Positions 8,222 to 17,022 of a DNA stretch of 64,000 nucleotides are shown here, piece by piece. Positions within the stretch are counted from its first letter, which is position 1. Each line of letters begins with the position of its first letter. Location of the stretch: contig CAWFTJ010000004.1 in the NCBI GenBank assembly GCA_963818685.1, positions 372,001 to 436,000 on the forward strand. The letters are read 5' to 3'. Source of the DNA: CAJCJE01 sp963818685. Its GTDB lineage: Bacteria > Actinomycetota > Actinomycetes > Mycobacteriales > Pseudonocardiaceae. Under the pieces are notes generated by a model that had not been told where the DNA came from, searched no databases, and was given only the letters and a program-made list of their open reading frames with translations. Made by a program: the position numbers and the translations under genes.

Positions 8222-9402
8222 ACACCGCACCGCGCACCCACCACCCGAGCGCGACCGAGCCGGCCGCCGCGACGCACACCCTGCGGACCGTGGACCTGCT
8301 CATCCTCTCCATCGGCACGTTCACCCTCGGCGTCGACGGCTTCGTGCTGTCCGGCCTGCTGCCCCAGGTCGCCGCGTCCCTGCACGTCTCGGCCAGCACC
8401 GCAGGCCAACTCACCACCCTGTTCGCCCTGGTCTACGCGGTAGGCTCGCCGATCATCGCCGCGCTGGCCGGCGACTGGGACCGGCGAGTGCTGCTCGCGG
8501 CCGGCATGGCCGTCTTCGTCGCCGGCATGGTCGTCCAGGCCACCGGACCGAGTTTCCCCGCCGTGGCAGCCGGTCGGGTGCTCGCCGCGCTCGGCGCCGC
8601 CGCCTACCAGACCACCGCCTACAGCACGGCCGGCATCCTCAGCGACGACACGCACCGCGCCCGCTCGCTGGCCATCGTGGCGGGCGGCAGTTCCGTCGCG
8701 CTCGTCGCGGGCCTTCCCTTCGGCATCCTGGTCGGCCAGAGTTGGGGCTGGCGTGCCGCCATGTGGGTTCTCGTCGTGCTCGCCCTGCTGTCGACCGTGG
8801 CAACCCGGCTGCTGCCGGCCGCCCACGCCCCGCGACTGAGCCTGCGCGAGCGCGGCAGGGCCCTCGCCGACCGCCGCGTACTGGGCATTCTGGCCGGCAC
8901 GGTGACCGTCCTGATTCCCGTCTTCCTCGTCATCGCCTACCTGCCCGCGATCATGCACGGCTCGGGTACCTGGATCGTGATCGCGATGCTCGCCTATGGC
9001 GTCGGGCAGGTCGTCGGCACCACGCTCGTGCCCCGCCTCATCCGCAGCCGAAGCGCCAGGACCGCCCTGATGCTCGGCGCCTGCGGCGTCACCGCCGCTG
9101 CGGCGATCCTCACCGCCACCCGCACGCTCGACCCCGCCGCAACCGTCACCATGGCCGCGCTCGGCTTCTCCGCCGGCCTGACCATCGTTCCCCAGCAGCA
9201 CCGGCTCTTCGCCGCCGTGCCCACACTCGCCCCCGTCGCCGTTGGCCTCAACGGCTCCGGGATCTACCTCGCCACCGCACTCGGCGCGGCCCTCGGCGGG
9301 GTGGCACTGGCCATCGGCGGCAGCGCCGTCCCGACCATCACCTCGGCAATCATCGGGTTGCTCGCAATCGTCGTCGCCACGACAGCCGTCCGTGGAGCAT
9401 GA
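8218..9402 (+). CDS. MFS transporter, DHA1-type drug efflux family
   Basis: The 394-residue protein has twelve predicted membrane segments in two six-helix halves. It begins with a short soluble N-terminus, then LLILSIGTFTLGVDGFVLSGLLPQVAASL. Motif A occurs after helix 2 in the degenerate form AGDWDRR. The overall pattern is that of the DHA1 arabinose/chloramphenicol efflux group. It is translationally coupled to the upstream SDR gene by a 4-base overlap and should be co-regulated by TetR, so export of a toxic compound or metabolite is the simplest role. The substrate is unknown. Confidence 0.88.
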   Translation: MNTAPRTHHPSATEPAAATHTLRTVDLLILSIGTFTLGVDGFVLSGLLPQVAASLHVSASTAGQLTTLFALVYAVGSPIIAALAGDWDRRVLLAAGMAVFVAGMVVQATGPSFPAVAAGRVLAALGAAAYQTTAYSTAGILSDDTHRARSLAIVAGGSSVALVAGLPFGILVGQSWGWRAAMWVLVVLALLSTVATRLLPAAHAPRLSLRERGRALADRRVLGILAGTVTVLIPVFLVIAYLPAIMHGSGTWIVIAMLAYGVGQVVGTTLVPRLIRSRSARTALMLGACGVTAAAAILTATRTLDPAATVTMAALGFSAGLTIVPQQHRLFAAVPTLAPVAVGLNGSGIYLATALGAALGGVALAIGGSAVPTITSAIIGLLAIVVATTAVRGA

Positions 9403-9436
9403 TCGTCCGTGAGCCGGCGAAAAGGAGGCGCTCCAC

Positions 9437-10027
9437 GTGAACGATGTCGTCGAGGTGACCCAGCTGATCCTCCGCGAACGCCAGGCCCGGGACCGAGGGT
9501 GGTGGGACGTCATGCGGTCGTGCTTCGCCGCCGACTCGACGGCGCGGCTGAGCTGGTTTCAGGGCAGCGGGCCCGACTTCGTGACTCAGTCGGCGCGGAT
9601 GGCCGGTCGCGGCGACACCGCGACACACCGACTTTCTCCGCCGGTCGTCCGCGTGGAGGGTGATCGTGCGTTCGTCGAACTGCCCGCGGTCATCGAGCTG
9701 CGCACCGAACTCGACGGGGTCGAGGTCGATCTCAGCTCCGCGGCCCGGTTGCTGTACCGGGCCGAACGACGATCCGGCCGCTGGTGGATCATCTCACTCG
9801 ACCCGGTGTACGAGCGGGACCAGCTTCATCCGGCCCTGCCGGGAACCAGCGTGCGGATCGCCCCAGGCGACCTGGCCGCTTTCCGCCCCAGCTATCGGCT
9901 GTTGAGCTACGCGCTCTCCAAACGTGGCTACCAGATCGCCGACGACCTCTACGGCGACGACCGACCCGACGAGACCGCCGAGTTGTACCGGACACTGCAA
10001 GCCTGGCTGACCGACACGGCGTCCTGA
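9437..10027 (+). CDS. NTF2/SnoaL-like protein
   Basis: This 196-residue protein starts at GTG 9437, eight bases after a strong AAAGGAGG (9421-9428). The N-terminal ~130 residues have the cone-shaped NTF2/SnoaL pattern: helices with RDRGWWDVMRSCFAADS, then beta strands around VVRVEGDRAFVELPAVIELR and LYRAERRSGRWWIISLDPVYERD. A helical extension of ~60 residues follows. Members of this fold include isomerases, cyclases, dehydratases and binding proteins, so no reaction can be named. It lies 34 bases after the MFS gene and is probably the third gene of that operon. Confidence 0.75.
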   Translation: MNDVVEVTQLILRERQARDRGWWDVMRSCFAADSTARLSWFQGSGPDFVTQSARMAGRGDTATHRLSPPVVRVEGDRAFVELPAVIELRTELDGVEVDLSSAARLLYRAERRSGRWWIISLDPVYERDQLHPALPGTSVRIAPGDLAAFRPSYRLLSYALSKRGYQIADDLYGDDRPDETAELYRTLQAWLTDTAS

Positions 10028-10050
10028 ACGACGGAGTCGACCGTCCATCC

Positions 10051-10063
10051 TGGAATGATTCCA
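10051..10063. promoter_or_regulatory. Short perfect palindrome before MFS start
   Basis: TGGAATGATTCCA is a perfect inverted repeat with a one-base centre, ending three bases before the ATG of the MFS gene at 10066. There is no Shine-Dalgarno sequence here, so the gene may be leaderless, with the repeat lying over the -10 region. An operator is plausible but unproven. Confidence 0.35.
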
Positions 10064-10065
10064 TC

Positions 10066-11241
10066 ATGACCGAACTGCCTCGCGCCGACGGCCGGTGGGC
10101 GGACAGGTCAGGCAGGACAAGCGCGCTGGTCGTCGGGAGCGGCGCGTGGGGAGCGTTCTGGGGCAGCTGGTCGGCGTTGTTGCCGACCGTGGTCGCGGCG
10201 AACGCCATCTCACCTGCCGCCCTCGGGCTCATCCTCACCTCGGTGCCGGTTGGCGCGATTCCGACCATGGTGCTGGTCGGCCGGGCCGCGGTGGGACGCG
10301 AGTACCGGGCGCTGTGCTGCGCCATTGTCGCGATGTCCGCCGCAGTGCTCATGCTGGCCTTGGTGACCGGACCGATCGCTCTGGCGATCGTGCTGTTCGC
10401 CGTTGGCGCGACCAGCGGTGCGGTGGACGTCTGCCTCAACTCCGCCACTGCCCGCCACGAGCGGGAAACGGCGGCTCCGCATTTCCACACGGTGCACGCC
10501 GCGTTCCCGGTCGCGGTGATCGCCGCCGCGCCGATCACCGGTTTCGCGGTGCAGCAGGGTATCGGTGCACGGGTCGTCCTGATCGCCTGCGCGGTTCTGC
10601 TCGGGGTCACGGGACTGCCACTGCTGCGGTTCGGGTCTCGGCGCCCGGTCACCGGGCCCGACGCGGCGACCGGGCGGTCCGGCCCGCGAGCGCGCGTTCG
10701 GTCCAGGTGGCTGTGGGGTGTCGCCCTTGGCGTGCTCGGCGGTTGCATGCTGGTGGTGGAGAACGCCGTTGAGCAGTGGTCGGTGCTGCTGTTGGAGGGC
10801 ACTCGCGGCGCTTCTCCCGCACTGGCCAGTGCGGCGCCCTCGATGTACATGGCCGCGGTGACCGGCTCGCGGCTGGCCGTTCGGTGGGCGCCACGCCTGG
10901 GGCTCCGCCGCCTGACGGTCGTCGCCGCGCTCGGCGGCGGCATGGGCATCACCGTCGCCGCGCTCGCCTCGAACGTAGCGGTGTCCCTGCTCGGGTACGG
11001 CATCACCGGTCTCGCATACGGGCCGCTGATGCCCGCCCTGCTCAGCTACGCGGGCGCTCGGGACGAAACGGGATACCTGGTGTCGGTGGCTTCGGCGGTG
11101 TCCTACGGCGGGTTCCTGGTCAGCCCGGTTTTCGTGGGGACACTCACCCGGTGGGTGTCGCTGCCCTTCGCCCTGGCGAGCCTGGCGGTCATGGCGGTGC
11201 CGCTGCTGGTCGCCGCACTCGTCGCGTCGTGGAGGCGATAG
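10066..11241 (+). CDS. MFS transporter (YbjJ-like)
   Basis: Starting at ATG 10066 (MTELPRADGRW) the protein has 391 residues and about twelve membrane spans. GAFWGSWSALLPTVVAANAISPA at the first helix and the duplicated six-helix layout resemble the YbjJ/fucose-permease-like branch of the major facilitator superfamily. The frame is open upstream to 9784 but there overlaps the NTF2-like gene and encodes Arg/Pro-rich nonsense. The C-terminus (LPFALASLAVMAVPLLVAALVASWRR) is a normal last membrane helix. It overlaps the convergent glycosidase gene by 139 bases. Substrate unknown. Confidence 0.85.
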   Translation: MTELPRADGRWADRSGRTSALVVGSGAWGAFWGSWSALLPTVVAANAISPAALGLILTSVPVGAIPTMVLVGRAAVGREYRALCCAIVAMSAAVLMLALVTGPIALAIVLFAVGATSGAVDVCLNSATARHERETAAPHFHTVHAAFPVAVIAAAPITGFAVQQGIGARVVLIACAVLLGVTGLPLLRFGSRRPVTGPDAATGRSGPRARVRSRWLWGVALGVLGGCMLVVENAVEQWSVLLLEGTRGASPALASAAPSMYMAAVTGSRLAVRWAPRLGLRRLTVVAALGGGMGITVAALASNVAVSLLGYGITGLAYGPLMPALLSYAGARDETGYLVSVASAVSYGGFLVSPVFVGTLTRWVSLPFALASLAVMAVPLLVAALVASWRR

Positions 11242-13142
11242 ACACCGACGCCGAACGGCGGCAGCCGAAGCGGGTCGCCGGGGTCGGCGCCATCGAGGGT
11301 GCGCAGGGTGGCCGCGATGGGCAGCGCTGGTTTGACGGTCACCTCGTCAGCGCAGTGATTCACCACGAAGACGAACCTGCGGCCGTCGGCATGCTCCAGC
11401 AGGTCGACTGCGAGCCGTTGGTCGTCGGTGCCAACGGTCGGACGCACGCAGGCGTGCGCGGCGAGCGCGGCGTAGAGCACGCTGGTGTGCTCGGGATTGA
11501 CCCTCGGTGCCGCGACCGCCAGCTGCTCGATCGGATAGGTGCACAAGACCACCGAACCCGCGCCGCATCGACGCAGCAGCAGCGCGGGGCGGCCGTGCCC
11601 GTCGACGGCAAGCACCTCGGCGGTCACCGGACGCACCGGCAGGAAGACCCGACCGGAGCCGACCGTTGCGAAGGTGAGCGTCGTGCCCTCGGCAAGAGTG
11701 CCGAACGCGCGGGTGAGCGTGAACGTGACCTCGTTGTCGGTGATGGGGTCCGCGAGGCCGTACCAGAGCTGGTGTTCGACTCCGAACATTCCGTTCAGGT
11801 CCGCGTACCAGGGGCCGCGCTGCACCTCGTGCGTGCCCGAGGAGTACGACACGTACACGCACGCGCCGTCCTCGGCGAGCTTGGCCAGTGTCCGCCAACT
11901 CGGCGTGAGCAACTGCTTGGTGGACGGCACGAGGTAGAGCGCGGCCCCGTCCCGGATGCCGTCGGATTCCCTGACCAGGGCGGGAGGTAGGTCGGCGAGC
12001 CGGGCCGTCACGTAGCTCTGCCGCAACACGGCGGGCAGCGAAACCCGGTCCTCGGTCTCGGTGAACGGATAGACGGTGTCCAAATAGGACGGAGCGACCA
12101 GCGCGACTTCGGCGTCGGCGCGCCGACAGCTCGCCACGTCGATGGCACGCAGCGTGTCGGCGAACGCCTTGATCTCGGCCAGTTGCGGTTTGGGCGCACC
12201 GGTCACGTCGGTGAGCCCGAAGTGCATCTCGAACGGATGATGCCGGTAGGGGTCCTGCTCGCCGAGGTTGTCGTAGTCGGAGTTGTTCCAGGCGATCCAG
12301 CCGGTCGCGCCGGCCAACAGCGTGTTGTAGAGGGTCTGCCGGTAGTAGTGCGCGCCGTGCTCGTCGGAGGTGAAGTCGGAGGTGGTACCGAACTCCTCCA
12401 GCACCACCGGTCGACCGAAGGTGCCCGCCAGCTCGCAGCGGAAGGCCGCCGCGTAGTGCTGCCGGATCAGGTCGTCCTCCGTGCTGTAGACGTGCGGGCC
12501 GAGAAAGTCGCACAGCGCTGCGGTGTCGCGCAACCGGAAACCGTTGTCCCGGCCGGTGATCTCAAGGCCCCAGGCGCCGTCACCGATGGAAACCGGCTGG
12601 CTGCCGCCGCCCGCGCGCACCGCGTCGATGAGCAGTTGGGCCCAGGCCGCCACCGTCTCGGGTGGCGAGTCCTCGCCGCCGTAGATCGGCATCTCGTTGG
12701 ACAGCAGCCAGCCGCACACCGCCGGATGGTCGCCGAGCCTGCGCACGATCTCGCGGACGAACCACGCCTGCCTGGCGACCAGCCAGACATCGGCGTAGAG
12801 GTGCCGCCCTGCCCGCCACGCCGGGTCCCAGTTCTCGCCGGACATGTGGCCGACGACGAAGGTGGGCACGCTGGCCATGCCGAGCTCGGTGTGCCGGTCG
12901 AGGAAGTCGCGATAGTGCTCGACCAGCCGCTCGTCGATGCGGTCGTGCTCGGGCATGAAGTCCGGCCAGTAGCAGAACGACCTTGTCATCGTCACGCCGT
13001 GCTCGCGCAACACCCGCAGTTCGGCCCTGATCAGGTCGCTGTCGTAGTTCCGCCACATCAACGGGCCACCGGAGCGGGACCAGAAATTGGCACCGATCCA
13101 GGGCGAGGACGGACCGTCGAGCCGGGCGGCTGATCTGCGCAT
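11103..13142 (-). CDS. GH5-like (clan GH-A) glycoside hydrolase
   Basis: ATG 13142 (MRRSAARLDG) follows a GGGGAG-type site and gives 679 residues. No signal peptide is visible, so the enzyme is probably cytoplasmic and acts on imported oligosaccharides. The first ~370 residues form a TIM barrel of the GH5/GH-A type: LSNEMP supplies acid/base Glu150 and VLEEFG supplies nucleophile Glu250, one at the end of strand 4 and the other strand 7. Next come a Rossmann-like domain (ALYLVPSTKQLLTPSWRTLAKL), as in GH42-like enzymes, and a C-terminal beta domain ending LPPFGVGVYRLHD. The last ~45 residues are a low-complexity tail antisense to the MFS gene. Beta-mannoside or beta-glucoside cleavage is plausible. 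Confidence 0.82.
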   Translation of the reverse strand: MRRSAARLDGPSSPWIGANFWSRSGGPLMWRNYDSDLIRAELRVLREHGVTMTRSFCYWPDFMPEHDRIDERLVEHYRDFLDRHTELGMASVPTFVVGHMSGENWDPAWRAGRHLYADVWLVARQAWFVREIVRRLGDHPAVCGWLLSNEMPIYGGEDSPPETVAAWAQLLIDAVRAGGGSQPVSIGDGAWGLEITGRDNGFRLRDTAALCDFLGPHVYSTEDDLIRQHYAAAFRCELAGTFGRPVVLEEFGTTSDFTSDEHGAHYYRQTLYNTLLAGATGWIAWNNSDYDNLGEQDPYRHHPFEMHFGLTDVTGAPKPQLAEIKAFADTLRAIDVASCRRADAEVALVAPSYLDTVYPFTETEDRVSLPAVLRQSYVTARLADLPPALVRESDGIRDGAALYLVPSTKQLLTPSWRTLAKLAEDGACVYVSYSSGTHEVQRGPWYADLNGMFGVEHQLWYGLADPITDNEVTFTLTRAFGTLAEGTTLTFATVGSGRVFLPVRPVTAEVLAVDGHGRPALLLRRCGAGSVVLCTYPIEQLAVAAPRVNPEHTSVLYAALAAHACVRPTVGTDDQRLAVDLLEHADGRRFVFVVNHCADEVTVKPALPIAATLRTLDGADPGDPLRLPPFGVGVYRLHDATSAATSSGTAMTARLARAKGSDTHRVSVPTKTGLTRNPP

Positions 13143-13180
13143 GCGATGGCGCTCCCCTCGGAACCTGATCGGCCTCCGCA

Positions 13181-13198
13181 CACTATACCGGTTAAGTG
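13181..13198. promoter_or_regulatory. LacI-type operator, copy 1
   Basis: CACTATACCGGTTAAGTG is a near-palindrome with a central ACCGGT (central CpG), typical of LacI-family sites. It lies 38 bases upstream of the glycosidase start and 75 bases upstream of the LacI gene. Its exact reverse complement occurs at 14310-14327. Confidence 0.85.
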
Positions 13199-13273
13199 GA
13201 GCCACTCAAACCGCTAGACTGCGGCAGCACCTGACAAGGCACATGACAAGGCGCAGCCGACGAGGGAGGCCGG

Positions 13274-14290
13274 ATGAAGCGTCCCACCATCGCCGACATC
13301 GCCCGGCGCGCCGGGCTCACCAAGGCCGCCGTGTCGTTCGCGCTCAACGGCCAGCCCGGTGTGTCCGAGGCGACAAGGGCGCGCGTGCTGCGCATCGCGC
13401 AGGACATCGGCTGGCAGCCCAACAGCGCCGCTCGCGCGCTGTCCGACGGCAAGGCGGGCGCGTTCGGCCTTGTCGTGGACAGGCCGGCAAGGGTCCTCGG
13501 CATCGAGCCGTGGTTCATGCAGCTCATCTCCGGTATCCAGGCCGAACTGGCCGCCGCGTCCACCTCGCTGCTGTTCACGGTCGCCGAGAATCTGGACGCC
13601 GAGATCGAGCTGTACCGCACCTGGTGGGCACAGCGCAGGGTGGACGGGGTGATCCTGGTCGACCTGCGCGAGGACGACCGCAGGGTCGCCGAACTGGTTG
13701 CGCTCGGACTGCCAACGGTGGCGATCGGCGCACCGGCCGGCGCGGGGCCGCTGGTGTCGGTGTCCTTCGACGACGCCGAGGCGACCAGGACGGTCGTCGA
13801 CTACCTCGCCGAGTTGGGGCACCGGCGCATCGCGCACGTCACCGGTCTGCCCGGCCTGCTGCACACCCGTATCCGCGACGAACAGTTCCACGCCAGCGCC
13901 GAGGCCGCCGGCCTCGAATGCGTGTCGGTGACCGGTGACTACACCGGCGAGCGGGGCCGGCAGGCAACGACCGAACTGCTGCGCGCCAAGCACCCGCCGA
14001 CCGCGATCCTCTACGACAACGACCTGATGGCAATCGCCGGACTGACCGTCGCGCAACGCCTTCGGGTGATCGTGCCCGACGAGCTGTCGATCGTCGCGTG
14101 GGACGACTCGTCCCTGTGCGAGCTGGTACATCCGGCGCTGACCGCGCTGCACCGGGATATTCCCGCGTACGGCGCGCAGGCCGCCAAGGCGTTGCTGGCG
14201 CTCACCGCGGGCGGTATCTCGACCAGTTTCTGCCAGGAAGTACCGACGTTGACCGTGCGGGGCAGTACCGGGAAACCCACCACGCACTGA
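13274..14290 (+). CDS. LacI-family transcriptional repressor
   Basis: The 338-residue protein starts at ATG 13274 with GGGAGG four bases upstream. Residues 3-50 form the LacI helix-turn-helix and hinge (TIADIARRAGLTKAAVSFALNGQPGVSEATRARVL). The rest is a periplasmic-binding-protein-like sensor with the usual HRRIAHVTGLPG and ILYDNDLMAIAGL segments. It sits between the divergent glycosidase gene and the transporter operon. The same 18-base operator occurs on both sides, so it should repress both transcripts until a sugar inducer binds. The inducer is probably the oligosaccharide or its cleavage product; its identity is not visible. Confidence 0.95.
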   Translation: MKRPTIADIARRAGLTKAAVSFALNGQPGVSEATRARVLRIAQDIGWQPNSAARALSDGKAGAFGLVVDRPARVLGIEPWFMQLISGIQAELAAASTSLLFTVAENLDAEIELYRTWWAQRRVDGVILVDLREDDRRVAELVALGLPTVAIGAPAGAGPLVSVSFDDAEATRTVVDYLAELGHRRIAHVTGLPGLLHTRIRDEQFHASAEAAGLECVSVTGDYTGERGRQATTELLRAKHPPTAILYDNDLMAIAGLTVAQRLRVIVPDELSIVAWDDSSLCELVHPALTALHRDIPAYGAQAAKALLALTAGGISTSFCQEVPTLTVRGSTGKPTTH

Positions 14291-14305
14291 ACCGGTACCG
14301 AAGCA

Positions 14306-14334
14306 TTGACACTTAACCGGTATAGTGATTCTAT
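14306..14334 (+). promoter_or_regulatory. Transporter operon promoter overlapped by LacI operator, copy 2
   Basis: TTGACA at 14306-14311 is a perfect -35 box; TTCTAT at 14329-14334, after 17 bases, is a possible -10. The operator CACTTAACCGGTATAGTG (14310-14327) occupies the -35 end and the spacer, an ideal position for repression by steric block. It is the exact reverse complement of the site at 13181-13198. Confidence 0.8.
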
Positions 14335-14383
14335 TCCGTGCCACCGATGCAGCTATGGCAGCAAGGCACGGAAGGACGCGGCG

Positions 14384-16018
14384 ATGTTGAACAGGTCCTG
14401 GAGAAAACGCTTCTTTTCCGCCGTTGTCGCCGGCACGCTGTTAGGTGGCGTGCTGGCCGGATGCGGCGGTGGCGACAGCGGCGGGGGCACCGGTTCGGAC
14501 GTGCTCACCGCGTTCACCGGCGGGGAAAGCATCACCGCCAATTTCAACCAGTTCTCGCCGAACGCGCAGGACATCGCGCGCGGCGGGATCTACGAACCGC
14601 TGTTCTTCTTCAACACGGTGAAGACCGGTTCGGTGCAGCCCTGGCTCGGCACGCACTACGCCTGGTCCAACGGCGGCAGGACGGTGACCGTGCAGCTGCG
14701 GCACGGCGTGACCTGGTCCGACGGCAAGCCTTTCACCAGCGCCGACGTCGCCTACACCTTCGATCTCGCGATCCAGGACCAGGCGCTCAACCAGAACGCG
14801 CTACCGCTGGCCAGCGCGAGCACGCAGGGGCCGTACACGGCGATCATCAACTTCACCCAGCCGGCGTACACCGACGACTACCCGGCACTCGGCAAGACCT
14901 ACATCCTCCCGCAGCACATCTGGCAGAACGTGTCGGACAAGGCCACCTGGCTGGACTCGAACCCGGTCGGCACCGGCGCCTACCAGGTCAGCAAGGTCTC
15001 CAGTCAGGTGATGGAACTGACCGCCAACCCACACTACTACCTGCCTGGTCTGCCGCACTTCAAGAAACTGCGGTTCCTGGCTTTCACCGGCAACACCTCC
15101 GCCGACCAGGCCATCGAGTCGGGCGAACTGGGCTGGGCAGGCGGGTTCATCCCCAACATCGACCACAGCTACCTGGCCAGGAACAGCAAGTACCACGTGG
15201 TGGACATCCCGTTGGCCACGACGTTCCTGGTCACCAACATGAAGTCGGGGCCGACAACGCTGCTGCCGGTGCGCAGGGCGATCAGCGCGGCGCTCGACCG
15301 CGACTACATCAGCAACACCGTCTACAACGGATACTCGCCGCCGATCAACACCGCAGCGCTCATCACGCCGAACTACAGCGCGGTGCTCGACCCCGCCCTC
15401 GCGAACTCCTACTTCGGCAAGGCCGATCCGCAGCAGGCGCTCAACATCCTGCACCAGGCCGGAATCAGCACGCCACTGCCGCTGACCATCAAGGTGGTTG
15501 CCGGCTACACCGACTACATCAGCGTCCTGGACATCATCAAGCAGGAGCTGCAACCCGCCGGCATCGACCTGACCGTCGACGCGGAATCCCAGCCCGCGTT
15601 CACCGCGGACCAGTCCACCGGCAACTTCCAGCTGGCGATCAGCGCCCAGTACGGCTACACGCCGAGCGTCTATTACTACTACAAAGAGATGCTGGACAGC
15701 AGGATCGCGCCACCGATCGGCCAGAACGACGCGGTCGGCAACTACGGGCGCTACGACAACCCGCAGGTCAACCAGTTGCTCGACGACATCGCCTCGGTTC
15801 AGGATCCGACGTCGAAGAAGCAGGACTTCTACCAGATCGAACACATCGTCGCTGACCAACTGCCCGCCATTCCGCTTTTCGAGGCGCAGGACGAGATCGA
15901 GTTCAACGGCAACGCGGTCGCGAACTTCCCGACGAAGCAGAACACGTACGCGGCACCGGCCGTCTACATCCAGCCGGACGTCGGCTGGGTGGCCATGCAC
16001 CTGACGCCGGCCCACTGA
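14384..16018 (+). CDS. Extracytoplasmic solute-binding lipoprotein (SBP family 5)
   Basis: ATG 14384 with GGAAGGA upstream gives 544 residues. The N-terminus MLNRSWRKRF plus a hydrophobic stretch ending LAGC is a lipoprotein signal; Cys27 would be lipidated. The body is a large family-5 binding protein (Opp/Dpp/NikA type), with the lobe I pattern YEPLFFF, YAWSNGGRTVTVQLRHGVTW and SDGKPFTSADVAYTF. The family binds peptides, but members in sugar loci bind cello- or manno-oligosaccharides. Here the setting (LacI, GH5-like and GH2 enzymes) favours oligosaccharides. It is first in a five-gene transporter operon. Confidence 0.93.
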   Translation: MLNRSWRKRFFSAVVAGTLLGGVLAGCGGGDSGGGTGSDVLTAFTGGESITANFNQFSPNAQDIARGGIYEPLFFFNTVKTGSVQPWLGTHYAWSNGGRTVTVQLRHGVTWSDGKPFTSADVAYTFDLAIQDQALNQNALPLASASTQGPYTAIINFTQPAYTDDYPALGKTYILPQHIWQNVSDKATWLDSNPVGTGAYQVSKVSSQVMELTANPHYYLPGLPHFKKLRFLAFTGNTSADQAIESGELGWAGGFIPNIDHSYLARNSKYHVVDIPLATTFLVTNMKSGPTTLLPVRRAISAALDRDYISNTVYNGYSPPINTAALITPNYSAVLDPALANSYFGKADPQQALNILHQAGISTPLPLTIKVVAGYTDYISVLDIIKQELQPAGIDLTVDAESQPAFTADQSTGNFQLAISAQYGYTPSVYYYYKEMLDSRIAPPIGQNDAVGNYGRYDNPQVNQLLDDIASVQDPTSKKQDFYQIEHIVADQLPAIPLFEAQDEIEFNGNAVANFPTKQNTYAAPAVYIQPDVGWVAMHLTPAH

Positions 16019-16026
16019 GGCGCGCC

Positions 16027-17022
16027 ATGCGCTACGTCCTTCGCAAGCTGGGCTTCTATCTGGTCGCGGCGTGGTTGGCGATCACGCTCAACTTCCTGCT
16101 GCCCCAGCTCATCCCCGGCGATCCTGTCCAGCTCCTGCTGGCCAAGATGGCGCAGGCAGGACCGGTACCGCCGGGCGAGGACCAGGTGCTGACCAAGCTG
16201 CTCGGTCTCGGCACCGGAAACATCCTCCAGCGCTACTGGCACTACCTGGACAGCGTCGCGCACCTGCGGCTGGGCATCTCGGTGACGGACTTCCCAACGC
16301 CGGTCAGCACCGAGATCGGCCAGTCGATCTACTGGACGCTGGCGCTGGTCGGTACGGCCACCGTGCTCAGCTTCGTGCTCGGCATCGGGCTCGGCGCGCT
16401 GGCCGGCTGGAAGCGCGGCACCAAGCTCGACTCGATCGTGCCGGCCACCACGCTGTTCACCGCCATGCCGTACTTCTGGCTGGCGCTGGTCCTGCTGTTC
16501 GTGTTCGCCACCAACGTGTGGCACATATTCCCCGGCAACGGCGGCGGCTACAACCTCAACTCCGACATCTCCATCGGCTTCAACGGGCCGTTCATCGGTT
16601 CCGCGCTCGTGCACGCCGTCCTGCCCGCGTTGACCATCGTGCTCAGCTCGGTCGGCGGGTGGCTGCTTGGCATGCGCAACATGATGGTCGCGACGCTTTC
16701 CGACGACTACGTGGTGGCCGCCGAGGCCAAGGGCCTGAAGTCGAGCCGGGTGATGATCGGTTACGCGGCCCGCAACGCGGTGCTGCCCAGCGTGTCGGGG
16801 TTCGCCATCTCGCTGAGCTTCGTGGTGAGCGGGTCCCTGGTGATGGAGGAGGTCTTCTCCTATCCGGGGCTCGGCTACAAGCTGCTGTCCGCGGTGCAGA
16901 ACGACGACTACCCACTCATGCAAGGGATCTTCCTGGTGATCACGCTGGCCGTGCTCGGCGCCAACCTGCTGATCGATCTGCTGTACCAGTTCATCGACCC
17001 GCGAACGAAGGCCGTGCGATGA
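16027..17022 (+). CDS. ABC transporter permease, DppB/OppB type
   Basis: This 331-residue membrane protein begins with RYVLRKLGFYLVAAWLAITLNFLLPQLIPGDP, the standard OppB N-terminus, and has six membrane spans. The coupling-helix segment is EAKGLKSSRVMIGYAARNAVLPSV (residues ~235-258), where the conserved EAA-loop glycine is present. It starts eight bases after the binding-protein gene, with GAGG upstream of ATG 16027, and its stop overlaps the next permease start. It forms a heterodimeric pore with that permease. Confidence 0.95.
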   Translation: MRYVLRKLGFYLVAAWLAITLNFLLPQLIPGDPVQLLLAKMAQAGPVPPGEDQVLTKLLGLGTGNILQRYWHYLDSVAHLRLGISVTDFPTPVSTEIGQSIYWTLALVGTATVLSFVLGIGLGALAGWKRGTKLDSIVPATTLFTAMPYFWLALVLLFVFATNVWHIFPGNGGGYNLNSDISIGFNGPFIGSALVHAVLPALTIVLSSVGGWLLGMRNMMVATLSDDYVVAAEAKGLKSSRVMIGYAARNAVLPSVSGFAISLSFVVSGSLVMEEVFSYPGLGYKLLSAVQNDDYPLMQGIFLVITLAVLGANLLIDLLYQFIDPRTKAVR

